A model generated the notes under the pieces. The model saw nothing but the letters and a program-made list of their open reading frames with translations, did not search any database and had not been told where the DNA came from. From Gammaproteobacteria bacterium (GTDB lineage Bacteria > Pseudomonadota > Gammaproteobacteria > Granulosicoccales > Granulosicoccaceae), in assembly GCA_019634245.1 (NCBI GenBank), contig JAHQVR010000068.1, positions 1-7,547 of the forward strand: a stretch of DNA of 7,547 bases, written 5' to 3'. Positions within the stretch are counted from its first letter, which is position 1; each line of letters starts with the position of its first letter. Positions 1 through 7,236 of the stretch are shown in pieces. The position numbers and the translations under genes are program-made.

Positions 1-1541
1 ACACAACCTTCATCAGCGGCAGCCAACAACATACGGCCCAAACGCGGATCAATGGGCAGCCGAGCCAACCGTCGACCCAACTGGGTTAACGACCGACGTG
101 CGTCAAGCGCCGAGAGTTCTTGCAGATTGCGATAACCGTCATTGATAAATTTATCCGCTGGCGCTTCAACGAATGGAAAGCTATCAATCGAGCCGAGCCG
201 CATCGCCGCCATCTGCAAAATCACCGAACTCAAATTGGTGCGCAGAATCTCCGGTTCAGTAAATTCTGCCCGCGATTCAAAATCCTCTTCACTATAGAGT
301 CGAATACATACCCCCGGCGCCACACGACCACAACGTCCTTTACGTTGATTCGCACTGGCTTGAGAGATTTTTTCTATCGGTAACCGTTGCACCTTACTAC
401 GCACGCTATAACGCGACACTCGCGCCAGCCCGACATCCACCACCGAGCGGATGCCCGGCACCGTCAATGAGGTTTCAGCGACATTGGTGGATAGCACAAT
501 GCGCGGATTCGAGTGGTTTTGAAAAATTCGGTTTTGTTCTGCATTGGACAAACGAGAGTACAAAGGCACTATGTCCACACCGCGTAAGGCTCGAGAGTTG
601 GACGCTTGTTTGCGTAAGTAGTCTGCCGTTTCTCGGATGTCGCGTTCACCGGTTAAAAACACCAATATGTCGTGATGTCGCTCAGTCAGCAAAGTTTCGC
701 AAGCGCCTAATATTGCACCCGGAATGCCAAGCTCAGCATCGTCATCGTCGTCTGCTTCGATCGGTGCGTAGCGTACTTCAACCGGATAGTTACGCCCTTC
801 AGCAAACACAATCGGTGCGTTATCAAAGTGATTGGAAAAACGATCTGGGTCGATTGTGGCCGAGGTGATAATGACTTTCAGATCTGGCCGCTTAGGCAAT
901 AACTGCTTGAGATACCCAAGCAGAAAATCAATATTCAGCGATCGTTCGTGGGCTTCATCAATGATGATCAAGTCATAACGATTTAGAAACGGATCGGTTT
1001 GTATTTCAGCCAACAACACGCCATCGGTCATCAGTTTGATGTGCGTTCTATCACTGACTTGATCAGTGAAACGAATTTTAAAGCCTACCGCTTCACCGAC
1101 TCGGCTATCGAGTTCCTCGGCAATGCGTGAAGCCACGCTTCTGGCTGCAATACGACGTGGCTGAGTGTGACCAATAAAACCTGCCGTGCCATAGCCCATC
1201 TCCAAGCACATTTTTGGTAGTTGAGTGGTCTTCCCCGAGCCGGTTTCACCACACACAATAATCAGCTGGTTGTCGGCCAATGCGGCCATGATGTCATCGC
1301 GATGCTGCACGACGGGTAAATCGTCGGGATACTTCGGCTTGGGAAGCTGAGCCACTCGATCAGCCCGAGTTTGCACCGACTTTTCTAAGCGTTGGTAGAA
1401 CGCTTTGGCTTTGGGATCGTCCTTAGGCAGCTTAACAATGGATTTCAGCCGCTGGCGCAGCGGGTGCTGATCCACACGCATGCACTGATCGATGCGTTGG
1501 TGCCATGGCTTGATTGGTTGTCCGGATTCAGGACTACTCAC
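1..1541 (-). CDS. hrpA: ATP-dependent RNA helicase HrpA (DEAH box), N-terminal part, 3' end beyond window
   Basis: HrpA is a cytoplasmic DEAH-box RNA helicase; in E. coli it takes part in mRNA processing and in rescuing collided ribosomes. I translated 513 residues by hand from a GTG at 1541 to the window edge with no stop. Visible helicase motifs are GETGSGKT (Walker A, 98-105), TQPRR (126-130), TDG (172-174), DEAH (195-198), SAT (227-229), TNVAETS (352-358) and QRKGRCGR (399-406). The order and wording match E. coli HrpA closely and rule out HrpB or a DEAD-box helicase. HrpA proteins are about 1300 residues, so well over half lies outside. The GTG is the first start after an in-frame TGA, and the residues before Met22 (WHQRIDQC) already align with E. 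coli HrpA, so GTG is preferred over that Met. No clear Shine-Dalgarno is visible. It lies 155 bp downstream of the SPOR gene on the same strand. Confidence 0.95.
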   Translation of the reverse strand, partial: MSSPESGQPIKPWHQRIDQCMRVDQHPLRQRLKSIVKLPKDDPKAKAFYQRLEKSVQTRADRVAQLPKPKYPDDLPVVQHRDDIMAALADNQLIIVCGETGSGKTTQLPKMCLEMGYGTAGFIGHTQPRRIAARSVASRIAEELDSRVGEAVGFKIRFTDQVSDRTHIKLMTDGVLLAEIQTDPFLNRYDLIIIDEAHERSLNIDFLLGYLKQLLPKRPDLKVIITSATIDPDRFSNHFDNAPIVFAEGRNYPVEVRYAPIEADDDDDAELGIPGAILGACETLLTERHHDILVFLTGERDIRETADYLRKQASNSRALRGVDIVPLYSRLSNAEQNRIFQNHSNPRIVLSTNVAETSLTVPGIRSVVDVGLARVSRYSVRSKVQRLPIEKISQASANQRKGRCGRVAPGVCIRLYSEEDFESRAEFTEPEILRTNLSSVILQMAAMRLGSIDSFPFVEAPADKFINDGYRNLQELSALDARRSLTQLGRRLARLPIDPRLGRMLLAAADEGC

Positions 1542-1613
1542 GTGTGATCAACGATAAAGAGAAACTAGGAGTGATCAGTCATTAATCAAAACGATTACGA
1601 CCCATCAGACAAT

Positions 1614-1629
1614 GCGTGCCTGAGCACGC
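1614..1629. terminator. GC-rich hairpin between the SPOR gene and hrpA, weak terminator candidate
   Basis: The arms GCGTGC (1614-1619) and GCACGC (1624-1629) form a perfect 6-bp stem around a 4-base loop. On the plus strand the stem is followed by TTATTT, and on the minus strand by ATTGTCT, so neither side has a real T-run. It sits about 70 bp after the SPOR gene stop and about 70 bp before the hrpA start. It could attenuate read-through or stabilise the 3' end of the upstream message. Calling it an intrinsic terminator is inference only. Confidence 0.25.
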
Positions 1630-1696
1630 TTATTTGGCTGGAGTGAACTCTGGCCAGCTCAAAAGTTTACCTAAAAACTCCTGAGCCCGGTGTTAA

Positions 1697-2284
1697 CTAG
1701 CCTGTGACTCGAACGATGTCGTACGGAACGTTGCCTTTGCGCAGACGCTTTTTTGCTTCGGTCAAGCGGTTTTGGTCGAAAAATGGCCCAACCCGGACTC
1801 GATGACCGACCTGGCCGGCAGGATCCTGCCGAGTCACAATAAACGCTTCCAGGCCGAGCAACAGTACGGTGGCTCGCATGCGCTCTGCGTCTGCGGCGGC
1901 ATTGAAATTACCCGCTTGCAAAAAATAGGACTCTTTACCGTAGGCACTGGCCTGAATCTCAGGGTAATTTTCTGAGGCCAGATTGCGGTTGTTCAGGTTC
2001 AACGCATTGCCGGGTACAGGCCGAGTGGCCGGCGTGATGACCACTTTGGGCGTATCAGCCGCGGCTACCGCAGCAATCGGTTTGGTCTGATTCTCCAACA
2101 CCGTGTAGAACTCGTAGTTATTGTCTTTTTTCTCGGTGGTGGCGGCACGCGTCACGCGATAATCACTCAAACTGCTATCAACGGGCAGGTTCGACAACAG
2201 GATGACAAAGCCGCCCACGAATCCTGCCAGCAGACCCAGTGCCAGCACAAAAAGTTTCGTATGACCGGAATCTGAGTCAGCCAT
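1697..2284 (-). CDS. membrane-anchored SPOR-domain protein (FtsN/DedD-like architecture)
   Basis: This 195-residue protein has a short charged N-terminus, one hydrophobic segment at about 11-31 (start of the mature periplasmic part follows), a low-complexity Ala/Pro/Asn linker at about 70-115, and a C-terminal SPOR domain at about 117-195 (YFLQAGNF near 120, VRVGPF near 163-168). SPOR domains bind glycan strands lacking stem peptides at the division septum, so the protein is probably an inner-membrane protein acting at the septum. The segment YEFYTVLE (57-64) matches the YxFYxxL box common in FtsN-like SPOR proteins. Its ATG lies 4 nt after the argS stop; a ribosome-binding sequence, GAGGTGAT, is embedded in the last argS codons 8 nt before the ATG, suggesting translational coupling. 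In Pseudomonas a SPOR gene also follows argS. Whether it is the true FtsN cannot be settled here, so no symbol is given. Confidence 0.88.
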   Translation of the reverse strand: MADSDSGHTKLFVLALGLLAGFVGGFVILLSNLPVDSSLSDYRVTRAATTEKKDNNYEFYTVLENQTKPIAAVAAADTPKVVITPATRPVPGNALNLNNRNLASENYPEIQASAYGKESYFLQAGNFNAAADAERMRATVLLLGLEAFIVTRQDPAGQVGHRVRVGPFFDQNRLTEAKKRLRKGNVPYDIVRVTG

Positions 2285-2300
2285 TGCTCTACATCACCTC
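2285..2300 (-). promoter_or_regulatory. Shine-Dalgarno of the SPOR gene embedded in the argS 3' end
   Basis: Reading the minus strand, the last argS codons GAG GTG ATG contain GAGGTGAT, eight bases complementary to the 3' end of 16S rRNA. Eight bases separate it from the ATG of the SPOR gene, and the argS TAG falls inside that spacer. Ribosomes ending argS are therefore well placed to reinitiate. The pairing is seen in the sequence; the coupling is inferred. Confidence 0.6.
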
Positions 2301-4055
2301 GGGTGTGGATACATCAATCAACGTCAGCCCGTTCACCAGAACCTGTTTCACAGCGAGCAGTAGGCTCAACCGCGCATTTCGCAGCGGCTCATCGTCCAGA
2401 AGAACTTTGTGGGCGTTGTAGTATGTATGTAGTGCATTTGCCAGATCTCGCAAGTAACCGGTGATCTGATGCGGTTCATGCGACAGGGCGGCTCGTTCAA
2501 GAATTTCTGGGTAGGTGTCCAGTAGCGTCAACAGCTCCGACTCCTCAGCCGTATCCAATCGGGCCAGCGATTCGAGCCCGAGCGCCTCATCGTAAGTCAT
2601 CCCACGCTGGCTCAACTGCCGAAGTACACTGCAAATACGCGCATGCGCATACTGAACGTAATACACCGGGTTTTCATTCGACTGGCTTTTCGCCAGGTCG
2701 AGATCAAAATCCAGATGTTGTTGATATTTTCGCATGACGTAAAAATAGCGTGCCGCATCTTTGCCCACTTCATCGCGCAACTCACGAATGGTCACAAACG
2801 ACCCACCGCGGGTGGTCATCGGCACACGCTCACCACCGCGATACAGGTTAGCGAACTGAATCAGTAAGAATTTCAAACGCTTCGGATCATGCCCCAACGC
2901 TTCAGCGGCCGCGAGCATTCGTGCGGTGTAGCCATGGTGATCAGCACCGAAGACATAGAGCACCTGATCAAAGCCGCGCTCCATCTTATTGTTGATGTAA
3001 GCAAGATCAGAAGCAAAGTAGGTCGTTTGCCCATTGTCACGGACCACTACTCGGTCTTTGTCGTCACCAAAATCGGTGGAACGAAACCATTGAGCACCTT
3101 CCTTTTCATACAGGTACCCTCTGGCATTGAGCGTCTCGATGGCTCGTGCGATGTCAGATTGAATGCTGCGCTCGCTGAACCACTCATCGTAGATCACACC
3201 GAACTCAGCTAGATCCGCTTGAATATCCTCCAAGACAGCGTTGAGAGCATGGTCGAACAACGTTTTATAGTCGCTGTCGCTTAAGAGCTTCCGTGCGTTG
3301 GCGATCAAGTCATCAATGTGCTGCTCTTTATCCCCACCATCAGGCTCATCGGGTCGGACCTCGGCGAACGCCTCTGCGACATCACAATCGAGCCGATCGG
3401 CCACCGCACCGCGCAGGGTATCGGCAATGTCAAAAATATAATCACCTTTATAGCCGTTACTGGGAAAGCTCAGTGTTTGACCGCTGCGTTCCAAATAGCG
3501 CAGCCACACACTCGTGGCCAGAATGTCCATTTGCCGACCCGCATCATTGACGTAATACTCACGCTGCACATCAAAACCAGCCGCAGACAGCATGTTGGCC
3601 ATCGTCGCCCCGAGCGCTGCACCTCTACCGTGACCGACATGCAATGGCCCCGTCGGATTGGCAGAAACGTACTCCACTTGAAGGCGTTGACCGGCACCGA
3701 CTGTCGAGCGACCAAACGCCTCTTTCTGAGCGAGTACAGTCTTGACCACCGATGCCTGCTGAGACTCCGACAGATGAAAGTTAATAAACCCGGGCCCGGC
3801 GATTTCCACCTTTTGAATATCGCTGTTGGCAGGCAATGCATCGATGATGGCCTGAGCCATCTCTCTAGGGGGCTTTTTCGCAGGTTTGGCCAAGACCATC
3901 GCAAGATTGCTGGCGAAGTCGCCGTGGCTGGGGTCTTTCGTGCGCGACAAAGACACATCGACCGTGGTGTCGGTGGGCACTAACCCGTCAGCTTTCAGTA
4001 CTTCAAGCACCTCGTTAAGGTGCTGCTCGAGACGGGCTTTCACAAAGACCTGCAA
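2289..4055 (-). CDS. argS: arginyl-tRNA synthetase, NPTGPLHVGH type
   Basis: ArgRS is a cytoplasmic class I synthetase that charges tRNA(Arg) with arginine using ATP. At 588 residues it has the normal length. The N-terminal additional domain spans about 1-115 (KVEIAGPGFINF at 82-93), the Rossmann domain carries HVGH at 139-142 within SANPTGPLHVGHGRGA, and the C-terminal anticodon-binding helices run from about 455 (ENPVYYVQYAHARI 461-474) to a conserved terminal Met. The KMSKS loop reads PMTTRGGS (412-419), without either lysine. It resembles the Bacillus-type ArgRS (NPTG..HLGHARGA) rather than the E. coli/Pseudomonas LAKEMHVGH type. The start is TTG at 4055: two in-frame TAA codons lie directly before it and the following residues align with ArgRS N-termini. 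No Shine-Dalgarno is visible. It is 70 bp after priA and 4 bp before the SPOR gene. Confidence 0.97.
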   Translation of the reverse strand: MQVFVKARLEQHLNEVLEVLKADGLVPTDTTVDVSLSRTKDPSHGDFASNLAMVLAKPAKKPPREMAQAIIDALPANSDIQKVEIAGPGFINFHLSESQQASVVKTVLAQKEAFGRSTVGAGQRLQVEYVSANPTGPLHVGHGRGAALGATMANMLSAAGFDVQREYYVNDAGRQMDILATSVWLRYLERSGQTLSFPSNGYKGDYIFDIADTLRGAVADRLDCDVAEAFAEVRPDEPDGGDKEQHIDDLIANARKLLSDSDYKTLFDHALNAVLEDIQADLAEFGVIYDEWFSERSIQSDIARAIETLNARGYLYEKEGAQWFRSTDFGDDKDRVVVRDNGQTTYFASDLAYINNKMERGFDQVLYVFGADHHGYTARMLAAAEALGHDPKRLKFLLIQFANLYRGGERVPMTTRGGSFVTIRELRDEVGKDAARYFYVMRKYQQHLDFDLDLAKSQSNENPVYYVQYAHARICSVLRQLSQRGMTYDEALGLESLARLDTAEESELLTLLDTYPEILERAALSHEPHQITGYLRDLANALHTYYNAHKVLLDDEPLRNARLSLLLAVKQVLVNGLTLIDVSTPEVM

Positions 4056-4093
4056 TTATTAAAAAAGAAGGAGCTCAAGTTTAGCATTGCAGG
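4049..4093 (-). promoter_or_regulatory. inverted repeat enclosing the argS TTG start, possible translation-control hairpin
   Basis: On the minus strand CCTGCAAT (4093-4086) and ATTGCAGG (4056-4049) form a perfect 8-bp inverted repeat separated by 29 bases. The TTG start codon of argS (4055-4053) lies inside the second arm, so the folded RNA would hide it. The loop contains a pyrimidine run (TTCTTTTTT) and no Shine-Dalgarno. The repeat is directly visible. A regulatory role is inferred, and an 8-bp repeat at this spacing can occur by chance in a few kilobases. Confidence 0.35.
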
Positions 4094-4125
4094 CTTGATA
4101 AGTTAGGGCAATTCTGGTCGGCGCG

Positions 4126-6327
4126 TTAAAACAAATCCACCGGGTCAACATCAATCGACCATCGCGCTCGACGAGCGGCAGGAATTTGTTCAATGGATTG
4201 TGTCAGTAACGATAATGCGTTGTTTAATTCAGAGCGCTTGGCTGCTTGTAACAACAATTGCGCTCGATACTTTCCGCCCAGTCGTTCCATGGGTGCAGGG
4301 GCTGGCCCCATCACAAACAATGATTCACTTGGTCGTAGATTCAGCAGCTGGGCAGAAGCTGTGAGGAATTCGGTCGCCGCGGTTGGGTTCGGTGATTCAG
4401 CTCTGACCAACGCAACGAAGGCATACGGTGGCAGTTGGGCCTGTTCACGATCCTGCAAAGCGACACTGGCAAACGTGGCGTAACCATCGGTCACTAATGT
4501 GCGTAGCATGGGATTATCGGGGTTACGCGTTTGAATCAACACGCGGCCTCGCTTCGCTTCACGGCCCGCGCGTCCGGCGACTTGCAACACCAATTGGCCC
4601 ATTTGTTCCAGCGCCCGAAAATCCGTCCCGAACAATCCCCGGTCCGCATCCAGAATGCCCACGAGCGTAACGTTGGGAAAGTGATGACCTTTCGCCAGCA
4701 TCTGAGTGCCGACCAGAATTTGTGCATCACCGCGTGTCGCCGCATCCAGTTGCTCAGCCATCGCTCCTTTGCGTCGAGTACTGTCTCGATCAATGCGCGC
4801 CACCGTCACGCCGGGACACTCGGCCTCCAATGCCTGCGCAATACGCTGTGTTCCGTAACCGACACAATCGAGCTGGTCCGACCCGCACTCATCGCAGGCG
4901 TCGGGTAAGGCTCGTTCAGCGCCACAGTGGTGACAACGCAAACGTTTGCGCGCCGCGTGCACGGTCATATGCGCATCACAGCGCAAACAAGTGGAGCTCG
5001 CACCACAATCGTTGCACAGCAAGGTTGGTGCAAAACCACGACGATTGATAAACACCAACGCTTGACCATCATTTTCAATCGTTTCCTTGATGGCCATGAT
5101 CAAACGATCGCTCATGCCTTCAATCAACGGTCGCCTGCGAATGTCCAACAAAGCCAATTCAGGTGGCTGGGCGTCCCCAGCGCGAATCGATAACACCAGT
5201 TCAGTAAAACGATTGCGCGCCACATTGTGTAAAGATTCAAACGACGCCGTCGCCGTACCTAACACAATCGGACACTGCCGATCTCGCGCTCGCAGCAATG
5301 CCAAATCTCTTGCGTGGTATCGAAAGCCATCTTGTTGCTTTAATGAGGCGTCGTGCTCTTCATCCACCACTACCAGGCCTAACCTCGGCATCGGCGCCAA
5401 CACCGCTGAGCGCGTACCGATCACGACATCGGCATGACCTTTGGCGGCCAACATCCAGTTTTGCAAGCGTTCGGTGTCGTTCAAACCAGAATGCAAACTC
5501 ACCAAACAACCAGTGACACGCCGTTCAAAGCGGCGCATAAGCTGAGGGGTTAAGGATATCTCCGGAACCAAAATCAGGACTTGTTGATTCTTCTCCAACA
5601 CGGTTTGCAAGCACTGTAAATAGACTTCCGTCTTCCCGCTACCCGTGACACCGTTTAAAAGAAACGGTGCAAACTTACCTTGCGCTTCGTTCACCGCCGC
5701 AACGGCCCGCAGCTGTTCTTCTAATAAAGTGGGTGCCGATTCGGTTGCGGTGTTGCGCGGGATGGCGGCCGACTCAGTCATCTGTACCAGTTGCTTGTCG
5801 ATCAACGGCTTTAATGCAGCGCGAAATCGCGGGCTTAACGCTCGCAACGCAGATTCTGCAACTGGCTCTGTCGCTTCTTGCAGGAATCGAAACAGCGTGT
5901 GTTGCACCGCTGCGCGTTTTTCACTTGGAACTAATGCAGGCTCAGAGGCTAATTTTTCATGATCCAGTGAATACCAATTAATCGCCTGTAAGGCGGCAGG
6001 CTTGCCCTTACGCAGTAACACCGGCAGTGCTGTGCTGAGCACTTCACCGATAGGATGATGGTAATAACGCGACGCCCAGGTGAGTAGGTTCATCAAGTCC
6101 GGCGGCAACGCAGGTTCTGTGTCCAACACCTCCTGTACACGTCTGAGCTTATTGGTTGGCACATCGGTGTGGGTGATCTCCCCAACGACAATCCCAACTA
6201 CTTTGCGTCGACCAAACGGCACTTGGACTCGCCCACCGATGCAGATAGGTTCTATGGAACCCCATCGATAGTCGAATACTTGATACAGCGGAGTCGGCAC
6301 CGCCACCTGCACGAGGCCGGAATTCAT
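4126..6327 (-). CDS. priA: primosomal protein N' PriA, replication-restart 3'-5' DNA helicase
   Basis: PriA recognises stalled or repaired forks and reloads the replicative helicase through the primosome. The 733 residues match E. coli PriA along the whole length. The N-terminal 3'-DNA-binding domain spans about 1-105 (YYHHPIGEVLSTALPVLLRKG 88-108). The helicase core has GVTGSGKT (226-233), DEEH (322-325) and QVAGRAGR (582-589). Eight zinc-binding cysteines are all present at 438, 441, 447, 450, 465, 468, 478 and 481. GTQMLAKGHHFP (540-551) and the C-terminal DVDPVDLF are typical. Motif III reads GTATASFES (357-365) where GSATPALES-like sequence is usual. The ATG at 6327 fits the family start; upstream in frame I see no ATG, GTG or TTG before a TAA near 6436. 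No clear Shine-Dalgarno precedes it. It is the first large gene of the minus-strand cluster. Confidence 0.97.
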   Translation of the reverse strand: MNSGLVQVAVPTPLYQVFDYRWGSIEPICIGGRVQVPFGRRKVVGIVVGEITHTDVPTNKLRRVQEVLDTEPALPPDLMNLLTWASRYYHHPIGEVLSTALPVLLRKGKPAALQAINWYSLDHEKLASEPALVPSEKRAAVQHTLFRFLQEATEPVAESALRALSPRFRAALKPLIDKQLVQMTESAAIPRNTATESAPTLLEEQLRAVAAVNEAQGKFAPFLLNGVTGSGKTEVYLQCLQTVLEKNQQVLILVPEISLTPQLMRRFERRVTGCLVSLHSGLNDTERLQNWMLAAKGHADVVIGTRSAVLAPMPRLGLVVVDEEHDASLKQQDGFRYHARDLALLRARDRQCPIVLGTATASFESLHNVARNRFTELVLSIRAGDAQPPELALLDIRRRPLIEGMSDRLIMAIKETIENDGQALVFINRRGFAPTLLCNDCGASSTCLRCDAHMTVHAARKRLRCHHCGAERALPDACDECGSDQLDCVGYGTQRIAQALEAECPGVTVARIDRDSTRRKGAMAEQLDAATRGDAQILVGTQMLAKGHHFPNVTLVGILDADRGLFGTDFRALEQMGQLVLQVAGRAGREAKRGRVLIQTRNPDNPMLRTLVTDGYATFASVALQDREQAQLPPYAFVALVRAESPNPTAATEFLTASAQLLNLRPSESLFVMGPAPAPMERLGGKYRAQLLLQAAKRSELNNALSLLTQSIEQIPAARRARWSIDVDPVDLF

Positions 6328-6461
6328 GGACAGTTTGTGCGCACCATGGTTGGGAAGCCTGCCGAAACAGTTTGAACCAAACAGCAGAAAACGTACGCAC
6401 TCATCCCTATCCGCAGCTGCAGAACGTTGCGGTTTTTAATCCGGTTGGTCTTGTGGCTCAT

Positions 6462-6489
6462 ACTGTAGATCGTGAATTTTCTCAGTGAA
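6462..6489 (-). promoter_or_regulatory. priA: weak sigma70-like promoter candidate for priA
   Basis: On the minus strand TTCACT (6489-6484) and TACAGT (6467-6462) each match four of six consensus positions and are 16 bases apart. They lie about 135 bp before the priA ATG. The -35 box overlaps a small inverted repeat, TTTTC-ACTGA-GAAAA. Matches of this quality occur often by chance, so this is only the best candidate I could find by eye. Confidence 0.2.
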
Positions 6490-6666
6490 AAGCGGGTGAT
6501 TCTGTCACTCATCCCGATATGTGTTGTTCATGTGATGCCTCTAACCATCGAATATTAAACGCGCAAGGGCATGACACGTTACGATGGAGCCGACAGCGAC
6601 AAGCCACAATCGCAATAGAATACAAGGAATCGTATACAGAAAGGTAGTGTAAGAGGAGTTAGAGTT

Positions 6667-6735
6667 GTGATGGCAGCCGGAACCGGTATCGGTCTTACAT
6701 CTTCAGCGCCGCCATGCACCGATCGTTTTAATTAG
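6667..6735 (+). CDS. possible 22-codon leader ORF upstream of the GNAT gene
   Basis: A GTG at 6667 is directly followed by an ATG at 6670, and the frame runs to TAG at 6733-6735. The product would be about 21-22 residues (MAAGTGIGLTSSAPPCTDRFN from the ATG). A strong Shine-Dalgarno, AAGAGGAG (6651-6658), lies 8 bases before the GTG and 11 before the ATG. The stop is 18 bases before the GNAT start codon, a typical layout for a leader peptide. There is no run of one regulatory codon and no visible terminator hairpin, so classic attenuation is not supported. It may be an expressed small ORF or a chance Shine-Dalgarno match. Confidence 0.3.
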   Translation: MMAAGTGIGLTSSAPPCTDRFN

Positions 6736-6753
6736 CACCTATTTGGAGAACTC

Positions 6754-7236
6754 GTGACCAAACCCCAAATTCGTATTGCCACGAAAGAAGACGCAAACCT
6801 CATACTGAAATTTATCACTGACCTTGCCATCTATGAAAAGGCTGAACACGAGGTGGTCGCAACACTCACCGATATCGAAACGTCACTATTTTCGGAGCCA
6901 TCCACCGCGTATGGACTTATTTGTGAGGTAAATAAAATACCCATTGGGTATGCGGTTTATTTCTTCAATTACTCCACCTGGTTGGGAAAGCATGGATTAT
7001 ATTTAGAGGATCTTTACATAAGCCCTGAGCATCGCGGATTCGGTGGCGGCGTGGCCTTGTTAAAACACCTCGCCAATCTAGCCATTGAAAACAACTGCGG
7101 TCGTTTTGAATGGAGAGTTTTGGATTGGAATGAACCAGCTATTCAATTTTATCAATCCATTGGGGCTAAGCCGCAACAAGAATGGATTGGTTATCGTTTA
7201 ACGGGTACACAACTGGAATCGTTCGCACGAAATTAA
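6754..7236 (+). CDS. SSAT-like GNAT N-acetyltransferase (diamine/polyamine or thialysine type)
   Basis: This 160-residue GNAT enzyme would move acetyl from acetyl-CoA to an amine in the cytoplasm. It resembles the spermidine/spermine acetyltransferase (SSAT1/SSAT2) branch rather than E. coli SpeG. Signs of this are LAIYEKAEHEV (24-34), FFNYSTWLGKHGLYLEDLYI (70-89) and LDWNEPAIQFYQSIGA (123-138). Tyr133 in FYQSIGA corresponds to the proposed general acid of human SSAT1. The acetyl-CoA loop reads RGFGGG (94-99) with Gly where Ile or Tyr is more usual. Substrates in this branch vary (polyamines, thialysine, other amines), so the exact one is open. The GTG start has GGAG (6745-6748) five bases upstream. 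The gene is single, divergent from priA, and AT-rich compared with its neighbours (about 43% G+C over 420 counted bases), which may reflect transfer or weaker codon selection. Confidence 0.88.
   Translation: MTKPQIRIATKEDANLILKFITDLAIYEKAEHEVVATLTDIETSLFSEPSTAYGLICEVNKIPIGYAVYFFNYSTWLGKHGLYLEDLYISPEHRGFGGGVALLKHLANLAIENNCGRFEWRVLDWNEPAIQFYQSIGAKPQQEWIGYRLTGTQLESFARN

Larger units (their letters stand above)
6328..6753. other. 426-bp divergent intergenic region between priA and the GNAT gene
   Basis: The stretch must hold the control signals for both divergent genes. I see one weak minus-strand promoter candidate (6462-6489) and a short plus-strand ORF with a strong Shine-Dalgarno (6667-6735). 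A 62-codon minus-strand open frame (6324-6512) ends in an ATGA overlap with the priA start, but it has no convincing ribosome-binding site and no recognisable family. I see no tRNA, terminator with a T-run, operator of a known regulator or mobile-element end. Confidence 0.6.

Noticed and set aside
120..868. Plus-strand frames of 87 and 133 codons at the left end
   Set aside because: They run antisense to hrpA, whose helicase motifs are continuous on the minus strand through this region.
1544..1577. Direct repeat GTGATCA (1544-1550 and 1571-1577) near the hrpA start as an operator
   Set aside because: Seven bases, two copies, no match to a known regulator site; likely chance.
3470..3958. 162-codon minus-strand frame inside argS
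   Set aside because: It lies entirely within argS in another frame, and argS matches its family along its whole length. It is a shadow.
3318..3983. 221-codon plus-strand frame opposite argS
   Set aside because: Antisense to argS, with no Shine-Dalgarno of note and no recognisable domain.
4056..4075. T-run before argS as an intrinsic terminator of priA
   Set aside because: No stable GC-rich stem immediately precedes it; only weak 4-bp pairings are found.
6427..6490. LexA-type (SOS) box upstream of priA
   Set aside because: CTGT occurs, but no ACAG follows at the required 8-base spacing.
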